A stretch of 39,467 bases of DNA from Acinetobacter lwoffii (GCA_013530545.1 SPVA01000080.1:1-39467), one strand, 5' to 3'. Positions 1 to 9,678 are shown, counted from the stretch's first letter. A program made the numbers and translations. Notes: generated from the sequence alone by a model not told the origin.

Positions 1-48
1 CAAAGAATGTTGAAGGGTGCAATCTAAATTTTCAGATAAAGTCATAAA

Positions 49-80
49 AAAAATGAGCGTATTGGCATACACTCATTTTT
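49..80 (-). terminator. Rho-independent terminator of alr
   Basis: An inverted repeat pairs AAAAATGAG with CTCATTTTT, with one C/A mismatch, three more pairs (GTA/TAC) and a six-base loop. Read on the minus strand it ends in a run of eight T. It lies 76 bases past the alr stop, so it probably ends the dnaB-alr transcript. It is nearly symmetrical and could also work on the plus strand. Confidence 0.8.
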
Positions 81-155
81 ACTACATTTTTCTAATGTCT
101 GCTTAACTGACTGGCATTAAACCTATGTTGGGCTTTTTTTACTTTGAAGACTAGA

Positions 156-1226
156 TCAGACCATTTTGCGTAGTGGACGATTGCTCAGTCGGCATAATAG
201 TTCATAACCAATCGTGCCATTCGCTTCAGCCACATCATCCACCAGACGGGTTTTACCCCAAAGTTCGACTTCTGTGCCCAATTGCACTTCTAACCCTGTG
301 ACATCAATAGCGATCATATCCATCGCTACGCGGCCGATCACGCGAGTTTGCTGGCCATTAATCGCGACATAGTTCTGTTTAGGGAAAGCGCGAGGGTAGC
401 CATCACCATAGCCAATTGAAACAATTGCTAAAGTCATGTCCTGTTCAGCTGTGAACGTAGAACCGTAACCGACATGCTCACCCGCTTGAATCTCATTCAA
501 GGCAATAATCTCGGCGGTAAAGGTCATGACCGGTTTTAGATCCAGATCATGTACGTCTCGGTCTGCAAAAGGCGTCGCGCCGTAGAGCATGATCCCGGGA
601 CGGATATAGTCAAAATGCAATTCTGGATATTTATAGATTGCAGCCGAGTTACAGCAAGAGGCTAAAAGTGGGGCACAGTCATTTTTAATTTCTAAGAATT
701 GACGGATTTGTTCATCATTCAGTGGATGCTCGGCATCGGCATTGGCAAAATGCATGGCAAGCACGCAAGTAAAGCCTTCGGCTTTTAGCATATGAATCAC
801 ATCTTTGATCACATCAATCTTAAAACCTAGTCGGTTCATGCCGCTGTTCAGTTTGACCCAGACTTTAAGTTCTTTGGCGATATAGGCATCTTTATGTGCA
901 ATTAACCAGTCGACTTGAGCCTGTTGATGCACAATGACTTCAATATTTTGTTCGATTACGATTGGCATTTCATCTGCAGAAAAAATCCCTTCGATGAGCG
1001 TGATTGGCTGTAGATAGCCCAATTCACGAATTTCCAAGGCTTCTTGCAGGCAGGCGACACCAAAGGCATCGGTTTCGCTTAAGGCTGCTAAGCAGTCTTT
1101 AACTCCATGTCCATAAGCATTGGCTTTCACCATGCTGACGATTTTCGCGGTTGGGGTAAGTTGTTTGACACGGTTTAAATTATATTGCAGCGCAGCGCTG
1201 TCAATATAAACTGTAGCTTGGCGCAC
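156..1226 (-). CDS. alr: Alanine racemase (PLP-dependent)
   Basis: Cytosolic PLP enzyme that interconverts L- and D-alanine and supplies D-alanine for peptidoglycan. The PLP-binding lysine is K34 in VKANAYGHG. The catalytic tyrosine is Y254 in VGYGSTF. The substrate-side motif VKLNSGMNRLGF lies at about residues 124-135. At 356 residues it has normal family length. The start is GTG, with AGGAG nine bases upstream. It follows dnaB by 49 bases on the same strand, so the two are probably co-transcribed. The family also includes catabolic DadX, but there is no dadA here, so the biosynthetic name is preferred. Family assignment is secure; the alr/dadX distinction rests on context. Confidence 0.96.
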   Translation of the reverse strand: MRQATVYIDSAALQYNLNRVKQLTPTAKIVSMVKANAYGHGVKDCLAALSETDAFGVACLQEALEIRELGYLQPITLIEGIFSADEMPIVIEQNIEVIVHQQAQVDWLIAHKDAYIAKELKVWVKLNSGMNRLGFKIDVIKDVIHMLKAEGFTCVLAMHFANADAEHPLNDEQIRQFLEIKNDCAPLLASCCNSAAIYKYPELHFDYIRPGIMLYGATPFADRDVHDLDLKPVMTFTAEIIALNEIQAGEHVGYGSTFTAEQDMTLAIVSIGYGDGYPRAFPKQNYVAINGQQTRVIGRVAMDMIAIDVTGLEVQLGTEVELWGKTRLVDDVAEANGTIGYELLCRLSNRPLRKMV

Positions 1227-1275
1227 CCTAAATTACTCCTAGAGGGACGATGGAAATGTGATGACGAGAGCCTGA

Positions 1276-2718
1276 TTACTCTTCGTCATCATACTGAGCA
1301 TAGAACTCAGGCGAGAGATTACTAAAGCGGGTATATTGACCTTCGAATGCCAGACGTACGGTACCAATTGGACCATTACGCTGTTTGCCGATAATAATTT
1401 CGGCAGTGCCAGCTTCTTTAGATTCCTTGTTATAAACCTCATCCCGGTAAATAAACATGATCAAGTCGGCATCCTGCTCGATCGCACCGGATTCACGCAA
1501 GTCGGACATCACCGGACGTTTATTCGGACGGTTCTCCAGCGATCGGTTAAGCTGTGACAGGGCAATTACCGGACACTGCATTTCCTTCGCTAAAGCTTTT
1601 AAGCTTCGGGAAATTTCCGAGATCTCGCCAACACGGTTATCACCCATGCCAGGGACTTTCATTAGCTGCAGGTAATCGACCATGATACAGCCTAGTTTTC
1701 CGCCATGCATTTTGGCAATACGACGCGCACGGGCACGTAATTCTGTTGGTGGCAGCGCAGAAGAATCATCGATATACAGATTTTTTTCTTGTAAATGCAC
1801 AATGGTACTGGTGACTTTTGACCATTCATCACTGTCCATTTTACCAGAACGTAAATGTCCTTGATGCACGCGACCAAATGATGAAATCAAACGCATGGCG
1901 ATCGAGTCGGCTGGCATCTCCATTGAATAGACCAGAGCAGGCAGGTTGTTATTGAATAAAACACTTTCGACCAGATTCATGGCAAAGGTGGTTTTACCCA
2001 TGGATGGACGCGCCGCGACAATAATTAAATCACCAGATTGCATGCCGGAAGTTTTGTTATCCAGTTCCACAAAACCAGTAGTTAAACCGGTAATGCTACC
2101 TTCCATTTGTGACAGTTCATTTAATTTATCAAATACGTCCGCAACCACCGAGTTGATCGGCTTAGGGCCTTGCGCTTTGGCATTGTTATTATGCTGTTCG
2201 GCAATCGAGAAAATATTGGTCTCAGCCAGATCCAGAATTTCACTGACGGTACGGCCTTTGGTGTCATAGGCATTTTGTAAAATTTCAGAGCTGACTTTAA
2301 TCATGCTGCGCAGGGTAGCAAACTCTTTAATTTTCCCAGCATAAGTTTCCAGGTTATAGAAACTTGAGGGTGAGTCTGCCATCAGCTGCATCAGATATTC
2401 TTCGCCACCAATTGCATCGAGCAAGTTTTGTTTGATGAGCCAGTCATGCACCAGAACCGCATCATAAGGCGAGTTTTCTTTAGAGAGCTGCTCAATGGCA
2501 CGGAAGATATATTTATGGCGGGTGGCATAAAAATCATTTTCGGTCAGCACATCACCGACCTGCTCAAAAGATTCAGCCACAGTCATAAGGGCAGCAAGTA
2601 CAGCCTGTTCAATTGCTAAATTGTGTGGCGGAGTACGGAACTCCTTGAGATTGCTATTTTCAGTAACAATTTCCGGTTTAGCAGGAGCTACCTTTTTGCT
2701 GGCATTCGCCTGTGACAT
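1276..2718 (-). CDS. dnaB: Replicative DNA helicase DnaB
   Basis: Hexameric ATP-driven 5'-3' helicase that unwinds DNA at the replication fork. The N-terminal DnaB domain (about residues 30-135) is followed by the RecA-like C-terminal domain. Walker A is ARPSMGKTT at about 236-244, Walker B is CIMVDYLQL at about 344-352, and SDLRESGAIEQDADLI lies near the C-terminus. The protein has 480 residues, a usual length. I chose the ATG at 2718 (MSQANASKK) because AGGGA sits just upstream. An in-frame TTG at 2742 would add eight residues but has no better ribosome site. Synteny with rplI upstream and alr downstream is common in gammaproteobacteria. Confidence 0.97.
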   Translation of the reverse strand: MSQANASKKVAPAKPEIVTENSNLKEFRTPPHNLAIEQAVLAALMTVAESFEQVGDVLTENDFYATRHKYIFRAIEQLSKENSPYDAVLVHDWLIKQNLLDAIGGEEYLMQLMADSPSSFYNLETYAGKIKEFATLRSMIKVSSEILQNAYDTKGRTVSEILDLAETNIFSIAEQHNNNAKAQGPKPINSVVADVFDKLNELSQMEGSITGLTTGFVELDNKTSGMQSGDLIIVAARPSMGKTTFAMNLVESVLFNNNLPALVYSMEMPADSIAMRLISSFGRVHQGHLRSGKMDSDEWSKVTSTIVHLQEKNLYIDDSSALPPTELRARARRIAKMHGGKLGCIMVDYLQLMKVPGMGDNRVGEISEISRSLKALAKEMQCPVIALSQLNRSLENRPNKRPVMSDLRESGAIEQDADLIMFIYRDEVYNKESKEAGTAEIIIGKQRNGPIGTVRLAFEGQYTRFSNLSPEFYAQYDDEE

Positions 2719-2893
2719 ATAAATCCCTGATTTTAAATACAATGGTTAAATATCGTCGGAGATGAATAGTGTTTATTCACGACGAAATGAAATGATACGC
2801 GCTCTGATCAAAAATGCGAAGTGCAATTTTTTGTAAACATGAATAATAAAATGAATTTGACAGTGTTGGCTAGATTATATTTTTTAGAGATAA

Positions 2894-2923
2894 AAAAAGA
2901 GCATGCTTTCGCATGCTCTTTTT
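2894..2923 (-). terminator. Terminator of the rpsF-rpsR-rplI operon
   Basis: A perfect 13-bp stem (AAAAAGAGCATGC with GCATGCTCTTTTT) closes on a TTTC loop. On the minus strand it is followed by a T run. It lies 12 bases past the rplI stop and separates the ribosomal operon from dnaB. Confidence 0.9.
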
Positions 2924-2934
2924 GAGGCGAGAAA

Positions 2935-3381
2935 TTACTCAGCTACGATAGTAACTAGAACTTCTGCAGTAACATCATGGTGCAATTGGATTGCGATGTT
3001 AAATTCGCCAGTGTGACGAAGCGCGCCATTTGGAAGACGTACTTCAGCACGGTCTACTTCTAGACCAGCATTTGTCAACGCGTCAGCGATGTCACGAGTA
3101 CCGATAGAACCGAATAGTTTACCTTCATCACCAGCTTTTGCAGTGATAACGATGTTCACTTCGTTCAATTGGTCAGCACGTGCTTGAGCAGCAGCCAAGA
3201 TAGCAGCTTCTTCTTTCTCAAGTTCAGCACGACGAGCTTCAAAAGCAGCAGTGTTTGCTTCAGTTGCAGCAACAGCCTTACCTTGAGGGATAAGGAAGTT
3301 ACGGCCGTAACCAGCTTTAACTGAAACTTTATCGCCTAGTTTACCTAGGTTTTTAATGCGTTGTAATAAGATAATATCCAC
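2935..3381 (-). CDS. rplI: 50S ribosomal protein L9
   Basis: Large-subunit protein that binds 23S rRNA near the L1 stalk and helps keep the reading frame. The protein has 148 residues, as expected. The N-terminal rRNA-binding domain carries the L9 signature ([20 protein letters not shown], about residues 11-30). A long Ala/Glu-rich connecting helix (about 41-75) leads to the C-terminal domain with the [13 protein letters not shown] segment. It is the last gene of the S6-S18-L9 operon, nine bases after rpsR, and is followed by a strong terminator. Confidence 0.98.
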   Translation of the reverse strand: MDIILLQRIKNLGKLGDKVSVKAGYGRNFLIPQGKAVAATEANTAAFEARRAELEKEEAAILAAAQARADQLNEVNIVITAKAGDEGKLFGSIGTRDIADALTNAGLEVDRAEVRLPNGALRHTGEFNIAIQLHHDVTAEVLVTIVAE

Positions 3382-3390
3382 AGCTCAACC

Positions 3391-3618
3391 TCACTTATGA
3401 TTGTCAGTGTAAGGGATCAAAGACAAGTAGCGAGCTTGTTTGATAGCTAACGCTAATTGACGTTGGTAACGAGCTTTAGTACCTGTAATACGGCTAGGAA
3501 CAATCTTGCCGTTTTCAGTGATGTACTGTTTTAAAGTGTCGATATCTTTGTAGTCGATGTACGTAACGTTCTCAGCTGTAAAGCGGCAGAACTTGCGACG
3601 ACGGTAAAAACGTGCCAT
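3391..3618 (-). CDS. rpsR: 30S ribosomal protein S18
   Basis: Small-subunit protein that pairs with S6 on the platform of the 30S subunit. Its 75 residues include the basic N-terminus [12 protein letters not shown] and the core [27 protein letters not shown], both typical of S18. It sits 12 bases after rpsF and nine before rplI. The S6:S18 heterodimer is known in several bacteria to bind its own leader RNA, which is relevant to the leader described upstream of rpsF. Confidence 0.98.
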   Translation of the reverse strand: MARFYRRRKFCRFTAENVTYIDYKDIDTLKQYITENGKIVPSRITGTKARYQRQLALAIKQARYLSLIPYTDNHK

Positions 3619-3630
3619 GTTATGTTCTCC

Positions 3631-4017
3631 TTAAGCTTCAGCAGAGTCTTGAGCGTGTTGTGCTTCTTCACGTTGAGCTTTACGCGCACGTTTTTCTTCA
3701 GCACTCTTCGCCAATAGTGACTCTTCAGTGATAGCGTTTTCACGACGGATGATAAGGCTACGAATGATTGCGTCGTTATAACGGAACAATTCTTCAAGCT
3801 CATCAAGAGTAGTTTGACCACACTCAACATTCATAAGAATGTAGTGAGCTTTGTGGATCTTGTTGATTGGGTAAGCCAATTGACGACGGCCCCAGTCTTC
3901 AAGACGGTGGATTTGACCTTCAGCTTCTTTGATGTGAGTTAGGTAGCGTTCTACCATACCAACTACTTGATCGCTTTGATCAGGGTGTACTAAAAGTACG
4001 ATTTCGTAATGACGCAT
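3631..4017 (-). CDS. rpsF: 30S ribosomal protein S6
   Basis: Small-subunit protein that binds 16S rRNA together with S18. The N-terminus [18 protein letters not shown] and the segment [16 protein letters not shown] are classic S6. At 128 residues it has a charged C-terminal tail rich in Glu, Ala and Lys, like enterobacterial S6, whose tail ends in added glutamates. Here the tail ends in EA. The AAGGAG ribosome site lies six bases before the ATG. It is first gene of the operon, behind a consensus-like promoter. Confidence 0.98.
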   Translation of the reverse strand: MRHYEIVLLVHPDQSDQVVGMVERYLTHIKEAEGQIHRLEDWGRRQLAYPINKIHKAHYILMNVECGQTTLDELEELFRYNDAIIRSLIIRRENAITEESLLAKSAEEKRARKAQREEAQHAQDSAEA

Positions 4018-4104
4018 TGTCAGCTCCTTACGGTTTGGACAGCCCCAATTTAAGTAAATTGAAGCAAGGAGTCACAACCAAAGTTGTGTCGCAGTGTTTG
4101 CGAA
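4018..4104 (-). promoter_or_regulatory. rpsF leader with possible ribosome-site sequestering stem and CCG motif
   Basis: On the minus strand the leader holds CTCCTT (4071-4066) that is exactly complementary to the AAGGAG Shine-Dalgarno (4029-4024). A small AATTT/AAATT hairpin lies between them, and the sequence ACCGTAAGG precedes the start. Seen: the complementarity. Known: the S6:S18 complex binds a CCG-containing structured motif in rpsF leaders of many bacteria. Inferred: this leader mediates autoregulation. The exact fold was not computed. Confidence 0.4.
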
Positions 4105-4110
4105 GGGGGA

Positions 4111-4139
4111 ATTGTAGTGATCTTTGGGGATAATTTCAA
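4111..4139 (-). promoter_or_regulatory. Sigma-70 promoter of rpsF operon
   Basis: Minus strand: -35 TTGAAA (4139-4134), a 17-bp spacer and -10 TACAAT (4116-4111). Transcription would start near 4104 and give a leader of about 87 bases. The match to consensus and the spacing are very good. Confidence 0.75.
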
Positions 4140-4426
4140 CCAAATAAGACATTTTTGCGAAATTATATCTATAGTCAGATCTTTTAATAGAAAACCACAT
4201 TAACTTTAAAACAGCAGGGTTCGACTGCTTAAATTCAGCAAATGTACTATTGAGAATATCAAGTGGCTTTCTCTAACTTAAAATCTGCATACACATTATC
4301 AATGTCAGGCTAAAACCAAAAAACGGTAAATTTATCAGAGATAAGAAAAGAGAGGGAGGTTCTAAAGCAGAGATTTTGATTCTGCTCTACAGATACTTGG
4401 AATGGGGGATAGGAAAATCAAAATAA
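4140..4426. other. Gap between cyo operon end and rpsF promoter
   Basis: AT-rich spacer between the cyo terminator and the rpsF promoter. I see no open reading frame with a ribosome site. A short hairpin (AGCAG/CTGCT at 4213-4229) was noted but has no clear role. Confidence 0.5.
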
Positions 4427-4455
4427 AAAAAGATAGAGACTAACTCTATCTTTTT
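4427..4455 (-). terminator. Terminator of the cyoABCDE operon
   Basis: A 12-bp perfect stem, AAAAAGATAGAG with CTCTATCTTTTT, has a five-base loop. It touches the cyoE stop codon and reads into a T run on the minus strand. Confidence 0.85.
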
Positions 4456-5332
4456 AAAAAAACACAATCTGTGTAGATGGCGCAGTTGAGGTAAAACTAA
4501 AGATAATACTGATGACAGTAATTAGGATCACCGAGAACAAGAAATATTTCTTTGCCCAAAGTTGATCATTTTTAGCTTTAAATCCAATCACACCGATATA
4601 CAACCAGTAAATGCACAGTAAGTTTAAAATCACTGCATAGAACCAGTTGGCATAACCAAAGACAAATAACGCATTCATGGTCAGCGTGAATAACACCACA
4701 TAAACCAGTGATTCAATCTTGGTACGATGAATCGAACGCGCCACAGGCAAGATCGGAATGCCTGCATTTTTGTAATCATCAAAGCGGTAAATCGCAATCG
4801 CCCATGAGTGAGGCATTTGCCATAGTGCATAACCTAAAAAGATCAGTAACGCACCGAGGTCAAATTGATTGGCTACTGCGGTATAACCAATGACAGGCGG
4901 AGCTGCACCAGAAATACTGCCTACAACAGTTTGATGAATTGTGGTTCGTTTTGTCCATAGGCTGTAGAAACCAACATATACGACAAAACCAATCACCGCG
5001 AATAAGAAAGCGTACGCATTTACCCAGAACCATAAAAGACTAAAACCAACGATGCCTAATACCAGAGCAAAGGCCAGGGCAACAGGTTCGGAAATGGTTT
5101 TGGTGACCAGAGCACGGTTTTGGGTGCGCTGCATTTTTTGGTCAATGTCCTGGTCAATCACGTTGTTGACCACACATCCTGATGCTACGACAAGCGTAGT
5201 ACCGAGAAGGGTAATAAGCAGGAGAAGGAAATCTACAGAACCTTGGGTGGCTACGAAGTAGCCACCCAAAGTGGTAACAAAGTTACCGAAGAGAATTCCT
5301 GGCTTAGTCAGGAATAAATACTTTTTCAGCAT
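4454..5332 (-). CDS. cyoE: Protoheme IX farnesyltransferase (heme O synthase)
   Basis: Integral membrane prenyltransferase that adds a farnesyl group to heme B to make heme O, the high-spin heme of the bo3 oxidase. Two Asp-rich prenyl-diphosphate motifs are visible: NNVIDQDIDQKMQRTQNR (about residues 55-72) and YRFDDYKNAGIPILP (about 182-196). About nine hydrophobic segments are spread over 292 residues, as in the UbiA family. It is the last gene of the cyo operon, ten bases after cyoD, and ends at the operon terminator. Its place beside the oxidase genes separates it from UbiA. Confidence 0.97.
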   Translation of the reverse strand: MLKKYLFLTKPGILFGNFVTTLGGYFVATQGSVDFLLLLITLLGTTLVVASGCVVNNVIDQDIDQKMQRTQNRALVTKTISEPVALAFALVLGIVGFSLLWFWVNAYAFLFAVIGFVVYVGFYSLWTKRTTIHQTVVGSISGAAPPVIGYTAVANQFDLGALLIFLGYALWQMPHSWAIAIYRFDDYKNAGIPILPVARSIHRTKIESLVYVVLFTLTMNALFVFGYANWFYAVILNLLCIYWLYIGVIGFKAKNDQLWAKKYFLFSVILITVISIIFSFTSTAPSTQIVFF

Positions 5333-5342
5333 GACGACCAGT

Positions 5343-5669
5343 TTAGATCATCATGTTGTAGTGTAGGTAATTCATGATCCATACAGAACCCACTAAAAGA
5401 ATAGCGATAGTTAAGATGGTATACACGAATGCAATCACGTTCCAGCGTTGCTCTGAAGAAGAGTTCATATGCAGGAAGTAAATTAACTGCACAAGAATCT
5501 GAGCAACCGCAGTAATCGCGATGACAGTAATCAAGATACCACGGCCAAAACCGCCTGCCATTACCATACCGAATGGAATTACGGTAAGGATGACAGAAAG
5601 GATGAAGCCAACAGTATATTGCTTAACGTTACCGTGTGATTCGCCAGCAGCGTTATGATCGTGACTCAT
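5343..5669 (-). CDS. cyoD: Cytochrome bo3 quinol oxidase subunit IV
   Basis: Small subunit of the bo3 oxidase, thought to help assembly around CyoB. It has 108 residues with three predicted membrane spans: about residues 20-40, 46-68 and 80-102. I start it at [11 protein letters not shown]. Its ATG overlaps the last base of the cyoC stop (TAATG), which signals translational coupling. An upstream in-frame extension of 15 residues lies inside cyoC and is not needed. The next gene is cyoE. Confidence 0.95.
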   Translation of the reverse strand: MSHDHNAAGESHGNVKQYTVGFILSVILTVIPFGMVMAGGFGRGILITVIAITAVAQILVQLIYFLHMNSSSEQRWNVIAFVYTILTIAILLVGSVWIMNYLHYNMMI

Positions 5670-6289
5670 TACAGAACTCCCATTAAGTAAACTACGCTGA
5701 ATACACAGATCCAAACGATGTCAAGGAAGTGCCAGAACAAGCTTAGGCAAGCTAGACGACGCGTGTTTGCAAGAGTCAAACCATATTTCTTGATTTGAAC
5801 CATAAGCACGATCATCCAGACCAGACCAGAAGTTACGTGAATACCGTGCGTACCTACCAAAGTAAAGAACGCAGATAAGAACGCACTTGTGCTTGGACCG
5901 TGACCCGCATGAACTAGATGATTGAATTCATATAGTTCCATGCCGATGAAGATAGCACCGAATACCCAAGTAATCGCTAACCAAGTCAGTACTTTTGCAA
6001 CGTCTTTTTTGTATGCAGCAAGAACTGCAAAACCAAAGGTTACAGAAGAGATCAAGAGGGCGAAGGTTTCAGTAAGAACGAAACCTAGAGAGTCGCCAAA
6101 CAGGTCTCTCGCACTTGGAGTACCCACAGGAATGTGGCTACTCAAAACAGCGAACGCAATGAAGAGTGTACCGAACAGGACAAGGTCACTCATCAAGTAA
6201 GTCCAGAAACCAAAGACGGTGATGTCAGTATCATCGTGATGATGATGCTCATCGTGTCCGTGGTTATCGTGATGAAGTACTTCAGCCAT
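5669..6289 (-). CDS. cyoC: Cytochrome bo3 quinol oxidase subunit III
   Basis: Membrane subunit of the terminal ubiquinol oxidase, in the heme-copper oxidase subunit III family. Its 206 residues include five hydrophobic segments. Subunit III hallmarks are [20 protein letters not shown] near the start and [17 protein letters not shown] near residues 142-158. The N-terminal tail is very rich in His and Asp (about residues 5-21), as also known in enterobacterial CyoC. It begins four bases after cyoB and overlaps cyoD by one base. Confidence 0.97.
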   Translation of the reverse strand: MAEVLHHDNHGHDEHHHHDDTDITVFGFWTYLMSDLVLFGTLFIAFAVLSSHIPVGTPSARDLFGDSLGFVLTETFALLISSVTFGFAVLAAYKKDVAKVLTWLAITWVFGAIFIGMELYEFNHLVHAGHGPSTSAFLSAFFTLVGTHGIHVTSGLVWMIVLMVQIKKYGLTLANTRRLACLSLFWHFLDIVWICVFSVVYLMGVL

Positions 6290-6293
6290 TGTC

Positions 6294-8282
6294 TTAGTCC
6301 TTCTTCAAGTGTTTTTCAAGAATCGCATAGCGTTCGTTTTCAATACGCTCAACTTCAGCAGCTGGAACATAGTAATCCACTTTCTTGGTGAAAGAAGACA
6401 CGATGAAGCTAATGATAGAAGCAATGAACGTAACAACTACTAACCACCAGATGTGCCAGATTAAACCGAAGCCCATAACAGTGATGAACATCGCGATAAC
6501 GAAACCGGCAGCACGGTTAGTCGGCATGTGGATATCTTCGTACTTCGTTGGTTTTGCATACGCAACACCATTTTCTTTCTCGATCCAGAAAGTATCAATA
6601 CCATTGATCTTTGGAAGATGAGCAAAGTTATAGAACGGAGCAGGAGAAGATGTCGCCCATTCAAGGGTACGACCATCCCATGGATCGCCAGTCAAATCCA
6701 GACGTTGGTCACGTTGTAAGAAACCAACCACGATTTGCAGAACGAAACATACGATACCAAGCGCAATCAGAACTGCACCGAACATCGCGATATTTACATA
6801 CGGGTCCCATTCTGGGTTGTCAAATGTATTCAAACGACGTGTCATACCCATGAAACCAAGGATATAAAGTGGCATGAACGCAAAGTAGAAACCGAAGAAC
6901 CAGAACCAGAACGCTGCTTTACCCCAAGTCTCATTCAGTCTCCAACCGAACATTTTCGGCCAGTAGAAGATGATACCTGCGAACATCGCAAATACTACAC
7001 CACCAATAATTACGTTATGGAAGTGAGCAATCAGGAATAAAGAGTTATGTACCAGGAAGTCCGCTGGTGGAACCGCCATCAATACACCTGTTAAACCACC
7101 GATACCGAAAGTTACCAGGAAGCCTAGTGTCCACAGCATTGGAGTAGTGTAAACAATACGACCCTTGTACATGGTGAATAACCAAGAGAAGATTTTCACA
7201 CCAGTCGGAATCGCAATAATCATGGTCATGATACCGAAGAACGCGTTAACGTTGGCACCTGCACCCATGGTAAAGAAGTGGTGAACCCATACAACGAATG
7301 ACAATACTGTGATTGCTACTGTTGCATACACCATTGATTTGTAACCGAACAATGCTTTGCGCGAGAAAGTCGCAACAACTTCTGAGTAAATACCAAATGC
7401 TGGTAATACCAAGATATATACTTCCGGGTGACCCCAAGTCCAAATCAAGTTCACGTACAACATCGGGCTACCACCCAAGTCGTTAGTAAAGAAGTGGAAA
7501 CCGAAGTAACGGTCAAGCGTTAACATTGCAATTGTTGCAGTCAACACTGGGAAAGCCGCAATAATCAATACTGCTGTACATAAAGATGTCCAGGTAAAGA
7601 TTGGCATTTCCATAAGTTTCATGCCAGGCGCACGCATTTTGATGATGGTAACGAAGAAGTTAACACCCGTTAATAGCGTACCCAGACCTGAAATTTGCAG
7701 TGCCCAGATATAGTAGTCCATACCTACGCCTGGAGAGTATTCAATGCCAGACAGTGGAGGGTATGCCATCCAGCCTGTTGCAGCGAACTCACCTAACGCG
7801 AGTGACACCATCATTAGACCCGCAGCACCGGCGAATAACCAGAAGCTGAGTGAGTTTAATAATGGAAATGCAACGTCACGTGCACCGATTTGAAGCGGTA
7901 CAGAGATGTTCATCAAACCAACAACAAGACCCATTGCCACGAAGAAGATCATGATCACGCCATGCGCGGTAAAGATCTGATCGTAATGCTCAGGGTGTAA
8001 ATAACCTTCGCCGCCACCTTTTGCAAGGAACTGCTGAAGACGCATCATGATCGCATCGGCGAAACCACGCACCAGCATGATGATCGATACGAACAGGTAC
8101 ATGATACCAATTTTTTTATGGTCTACAGATGTGAACCATTCGTTCCACAGGTAGCCCCATTTTTTGAAGTAGGTAATACCGGCAACAACTGCGATACCAC
8201 CCAAGATCATCATTGCAACAGTTGCCAATACGATTGGATCGTAAGGAATTGCATCCGGACCTAACTTACCTAAGAAGCTCAT
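6294..8282 (-). CDS. cyoB: Cytochrome bo3 quinol oxidase subunit I
   Basis: Catalytic proton-pumping subunit that oxidises ubiquinol and reduces oxygen to water at a heme O3-CuB centre. Its 662 residues match the family length. Visible landmarks are the helix-II histidine in [12 protein letters not shown], the CuB-site [15 protein letters not shown] with the His-Tyr crosslink pair, the VHHFF pair of CuB histidines, and the late helix-X segment [13 protein letters not shown] that carries the heme histidines. All expected ligands appear present. It is separated from cyoA by three bases. Confidence 0.98.
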   Translation of the reverse strand: MSFLGKLGPDAIPYDPIVLATVAMMILGGIAVVAGITYFKKWGYLWNEWFTSVDHKKIGIMYLFVSIIMLVRGFADAIMMRLQQFLAKGGGEGYLHPEHYDQIFTAHGVIMIFFVAMGLVVGLMNISVPLQIGARDVAFPLLNSLSFWLFAGAAGLMMVSLALGEFAATGWMAYPPLSGIEYSPGVGMDYYIWALQISGLGTLLTGVNFFVTIIKMRAPGMKLMEMPIFTWTSLCTAVLIIAAFPVLTATIAMLTLDRYFGFHFFTNDLGGSPMLYVNLIWTWGHPEVYILVLPAFGIYSEVVATFSRKALFGYKSMVYATVAITVLSFVVWVHHFFTMGAGANVNAFFGIMTMIIAIPTGVKIFSWLFTMYKGRIVYTTPMLWTLGFLVTFGIGGLTGVLMAVPPADFLVHNSLFLIAHFHNVIIGGVVFAMFAGIIFYWPKMFGWRLNETWGKAAFWFWFFGFYFAFMPLYILGFMGMTRRLNTFDNPEWDPYVNIAMFGAVLIALGIVCFVLQIVVGFLQRDQRLDLTGDPWDGRTLEWATSSPAPFYNFAHLPKINGIDTFWIEKENGVAYAKPTKYEDIHMPTNRAAGFVIAMFITVMGFGLIWHIWWLVVVTFIASIISFIVSSFTKKVDYYVPAAEVERIENERYAILEKHLKKD

Positions 8283-8285
8283 GTC

Positions 8286-9380
8286 TTATTCTCCTTGAGA
8301 AGCAGTCGCATGTTCACCAGCTACATGAGCTTCAGAAGCAGACGCTTCATGAGCAACAGCATCAGTCGCTGCAGCTTCTACAGGAGCTGAATGGTCAGCA
8401 CCGTGGTAGTTACTCATATACTTGTGAATCACAGATTCAAACAAACCTTGCTCTACAGAAGAGTAGTAAGTCACAGGATGTGGCTTAGTAGGGTAAGGCT
8501 TCATTGCTTCAGCAGCAGCCTTCTCTTCAGGAGTCTTAGCTCTTGCAATAATCGCTTCGATCTGGTGAACACCGCGGTTACCGTCACGTAAGCTTGCAAA
8601 TTCAGCTTGGTCTAGAACAGTTTTTTGTACTGCATTAGGGTTAACTGAAGTACCGTTTCCTGCCTGAATAGCAGAAACCCATTCGGCAAACTGGGCATCA
8701 GTCACAGAATGTGCACGGAAGCGCATTTGTGAGAAGCCGTAACCTGAATAGTTTGAAGAGAAACCACGGTAGCCTTCAGCTGGGCTAGTTTCATCAGCTA
8801 ATAGGTTGAGGTGAGTTTGCATACCTGCCATTGCATAAATCTGACCACTTAACGCCGGGATGAAGAACGAGTTCATCGTGAAGTTAGAGGTTAAACGAAG
8901 GCTTACCGGAGTTTTCTCTGGGAAACGCAATTCGTTAACAGTTGCAATGCCTTGCTCAGGATAGATGAAGATCCATTTAAATTGCTCAGCAATAACTTGA
9001 ACAGTTAATGGCGCTTTATCTGCTTCAATTGGACGGTATGGGTCATACTTGTGGGAGCCCCACCAAGTTAACCAAGCTAAAATACCAATAATAATGACAG
9101 GGATACCCCATACTACAATTTCAATCGCAGTAGAGTGTGTCCATGTAGGTTTATAGTCTGCGTCTTTATTCGATGCACGATATTTCCAACCGAACCATAA
9201 TGCCATGATGATTGATGGAATAACCACCAAAAGCATTAAGTAAATCGCAGTCATCATCAGGTTACTTTGACCTGCTGCAACTGGACCTTTAGAGTTCAGA
9301 AGTACCATATCACCACCACACCCGGTCAAGAGTGCAGTCATCGCAGATAAAGACAATACAGCTAAAATCGTTTGTCTCAT
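8286..9380 (-). CDS. cyoA: Cytochrome bo3 quinol oxidase subunit II
   Basis: Subunit II of the bo3 oxidase: a lipoprotein with two membrane helices and a periplasmic cupredoxin-like domain. The signal peptide ends in a lipobox, LLTGC, with the lipidated cysteine at C21. Membrane spans lie near 43-66 and 86-108. The cupredoxin domain follows (QFKWIFIYPEQGIATVNEL and SFFIPALSGQIYAMAGM). CuA cysteines are absent, as known for quinol oxidases. The C-terminus from about residue 330 is a low-complexity Ala/His/Glu tail. It is the first gene of cyoABCDE, with a candidate promoter about 80-110 bases upstream. Confidence 0.97.
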   Translation of the reverse strand: MRQTILAVLSLSAMTALLTGCGGDMVLLNSKGPVAAGQSNLMMTAIYLMLLVVIPSIIMALWFGWKYRASNKDADYKPTWTHSTAIEIVVWGIPVIIIGILAWLTWWGSHKYDPYRPIEADKAPLTVQVIAEQFKWIFIYPEQGIATVNELRFPEKTPVSLRLTSNFTMNSFFIPALSGQIYAMAGMQTHLNLLADETSPAEGYRGFSSNYSGYGFSQMRFRAHSVTDAQFAEWVSAIQAGNGTSVNPNAVQKTVLDQAEFASLRDGNRGVHQIEAIIARAKTPEEKAAAEAMKPYPTKPHPVTYYSSVEQGLFESVIHKYMSNYHGADHSAPVEAAATDAVAHEASASEAHVAGEHATASQGE

Positions 9381-9459
9381 TTTACAACCTCGGTGAAGAG
9401 TCCCATTCCCTAATTTAATATGGGATAGCGATTAAAGTGCATATGACAAAAAAGGCTGA

Positions 9460-9487
9460 ATTTTACAAAACATCCTATTAATCACAA
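9460..9487 (-). promoter_or_regulatory. Candidate promoter of cyoABCDE
   Basis: Minus strand: -35-like TTGTGA (9487-9482), a 16-bp spacer and -10 TAAAAT (9465-9460) preceded by TG. This leaves about 75 bases of leader before the cyoA ATG. The rest of 9381-9638 shows no gene. ArcA or Fnr control is common for cyo operons in other bacteria, but I cannot point to a clear site here. Confidence 0.45.
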
Positions 9488-9638
9488 TACACCGCTACGT
9501 TGTAGGGCATTATGCCTGAGATTCACGAACTAAGCTATATCTAGGGCGCTTTAAATGCCTGTAATAAAAACCGATTTTGCTGGTCTGGATTGGGGAGGAT
9601 TTATGGGAATTTTATTTCAATTTCAAAGTTCTGTAATC

Positions 9639-9665
9639 AAAATGGGATGATATTCATCCCATTTT
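9639..9665 (-). terminator. Terminator of the GYF_2/RDD gene
   Basis: A perfect 12-bp inverted repeat (AAAATGGGATGA with TCATCCCATTTT) has a three-base loop, 14 bases past the stop of the upstream minus-strand gene. Confidence 0.75.
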
Positions 9666-9678
9666 GTGTATTCCTGCG

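Noticed and set aside
4213-4229. AGCAG/CTGCT hairpin with a GGTTCGA loop, resembling a tRNA T-arm
   Set aside because: No acceptor stem, anticodon arm or CCA region surrounds it. Taken alone it is not a tRNA or att site.
6230-6289. His-rich N-terminus of CyoC as a possible metal-binding novelty
   Set aside because: Enterobacterial CyoC also begins with a His-rich stretch, so this is ordinary for the family.
6385-7040. Several overlapping plus-strand frames opposite cyoB
   Set aside because: They are shadows of the well-supported cyoB frame and have no motifs or ribosome sites.
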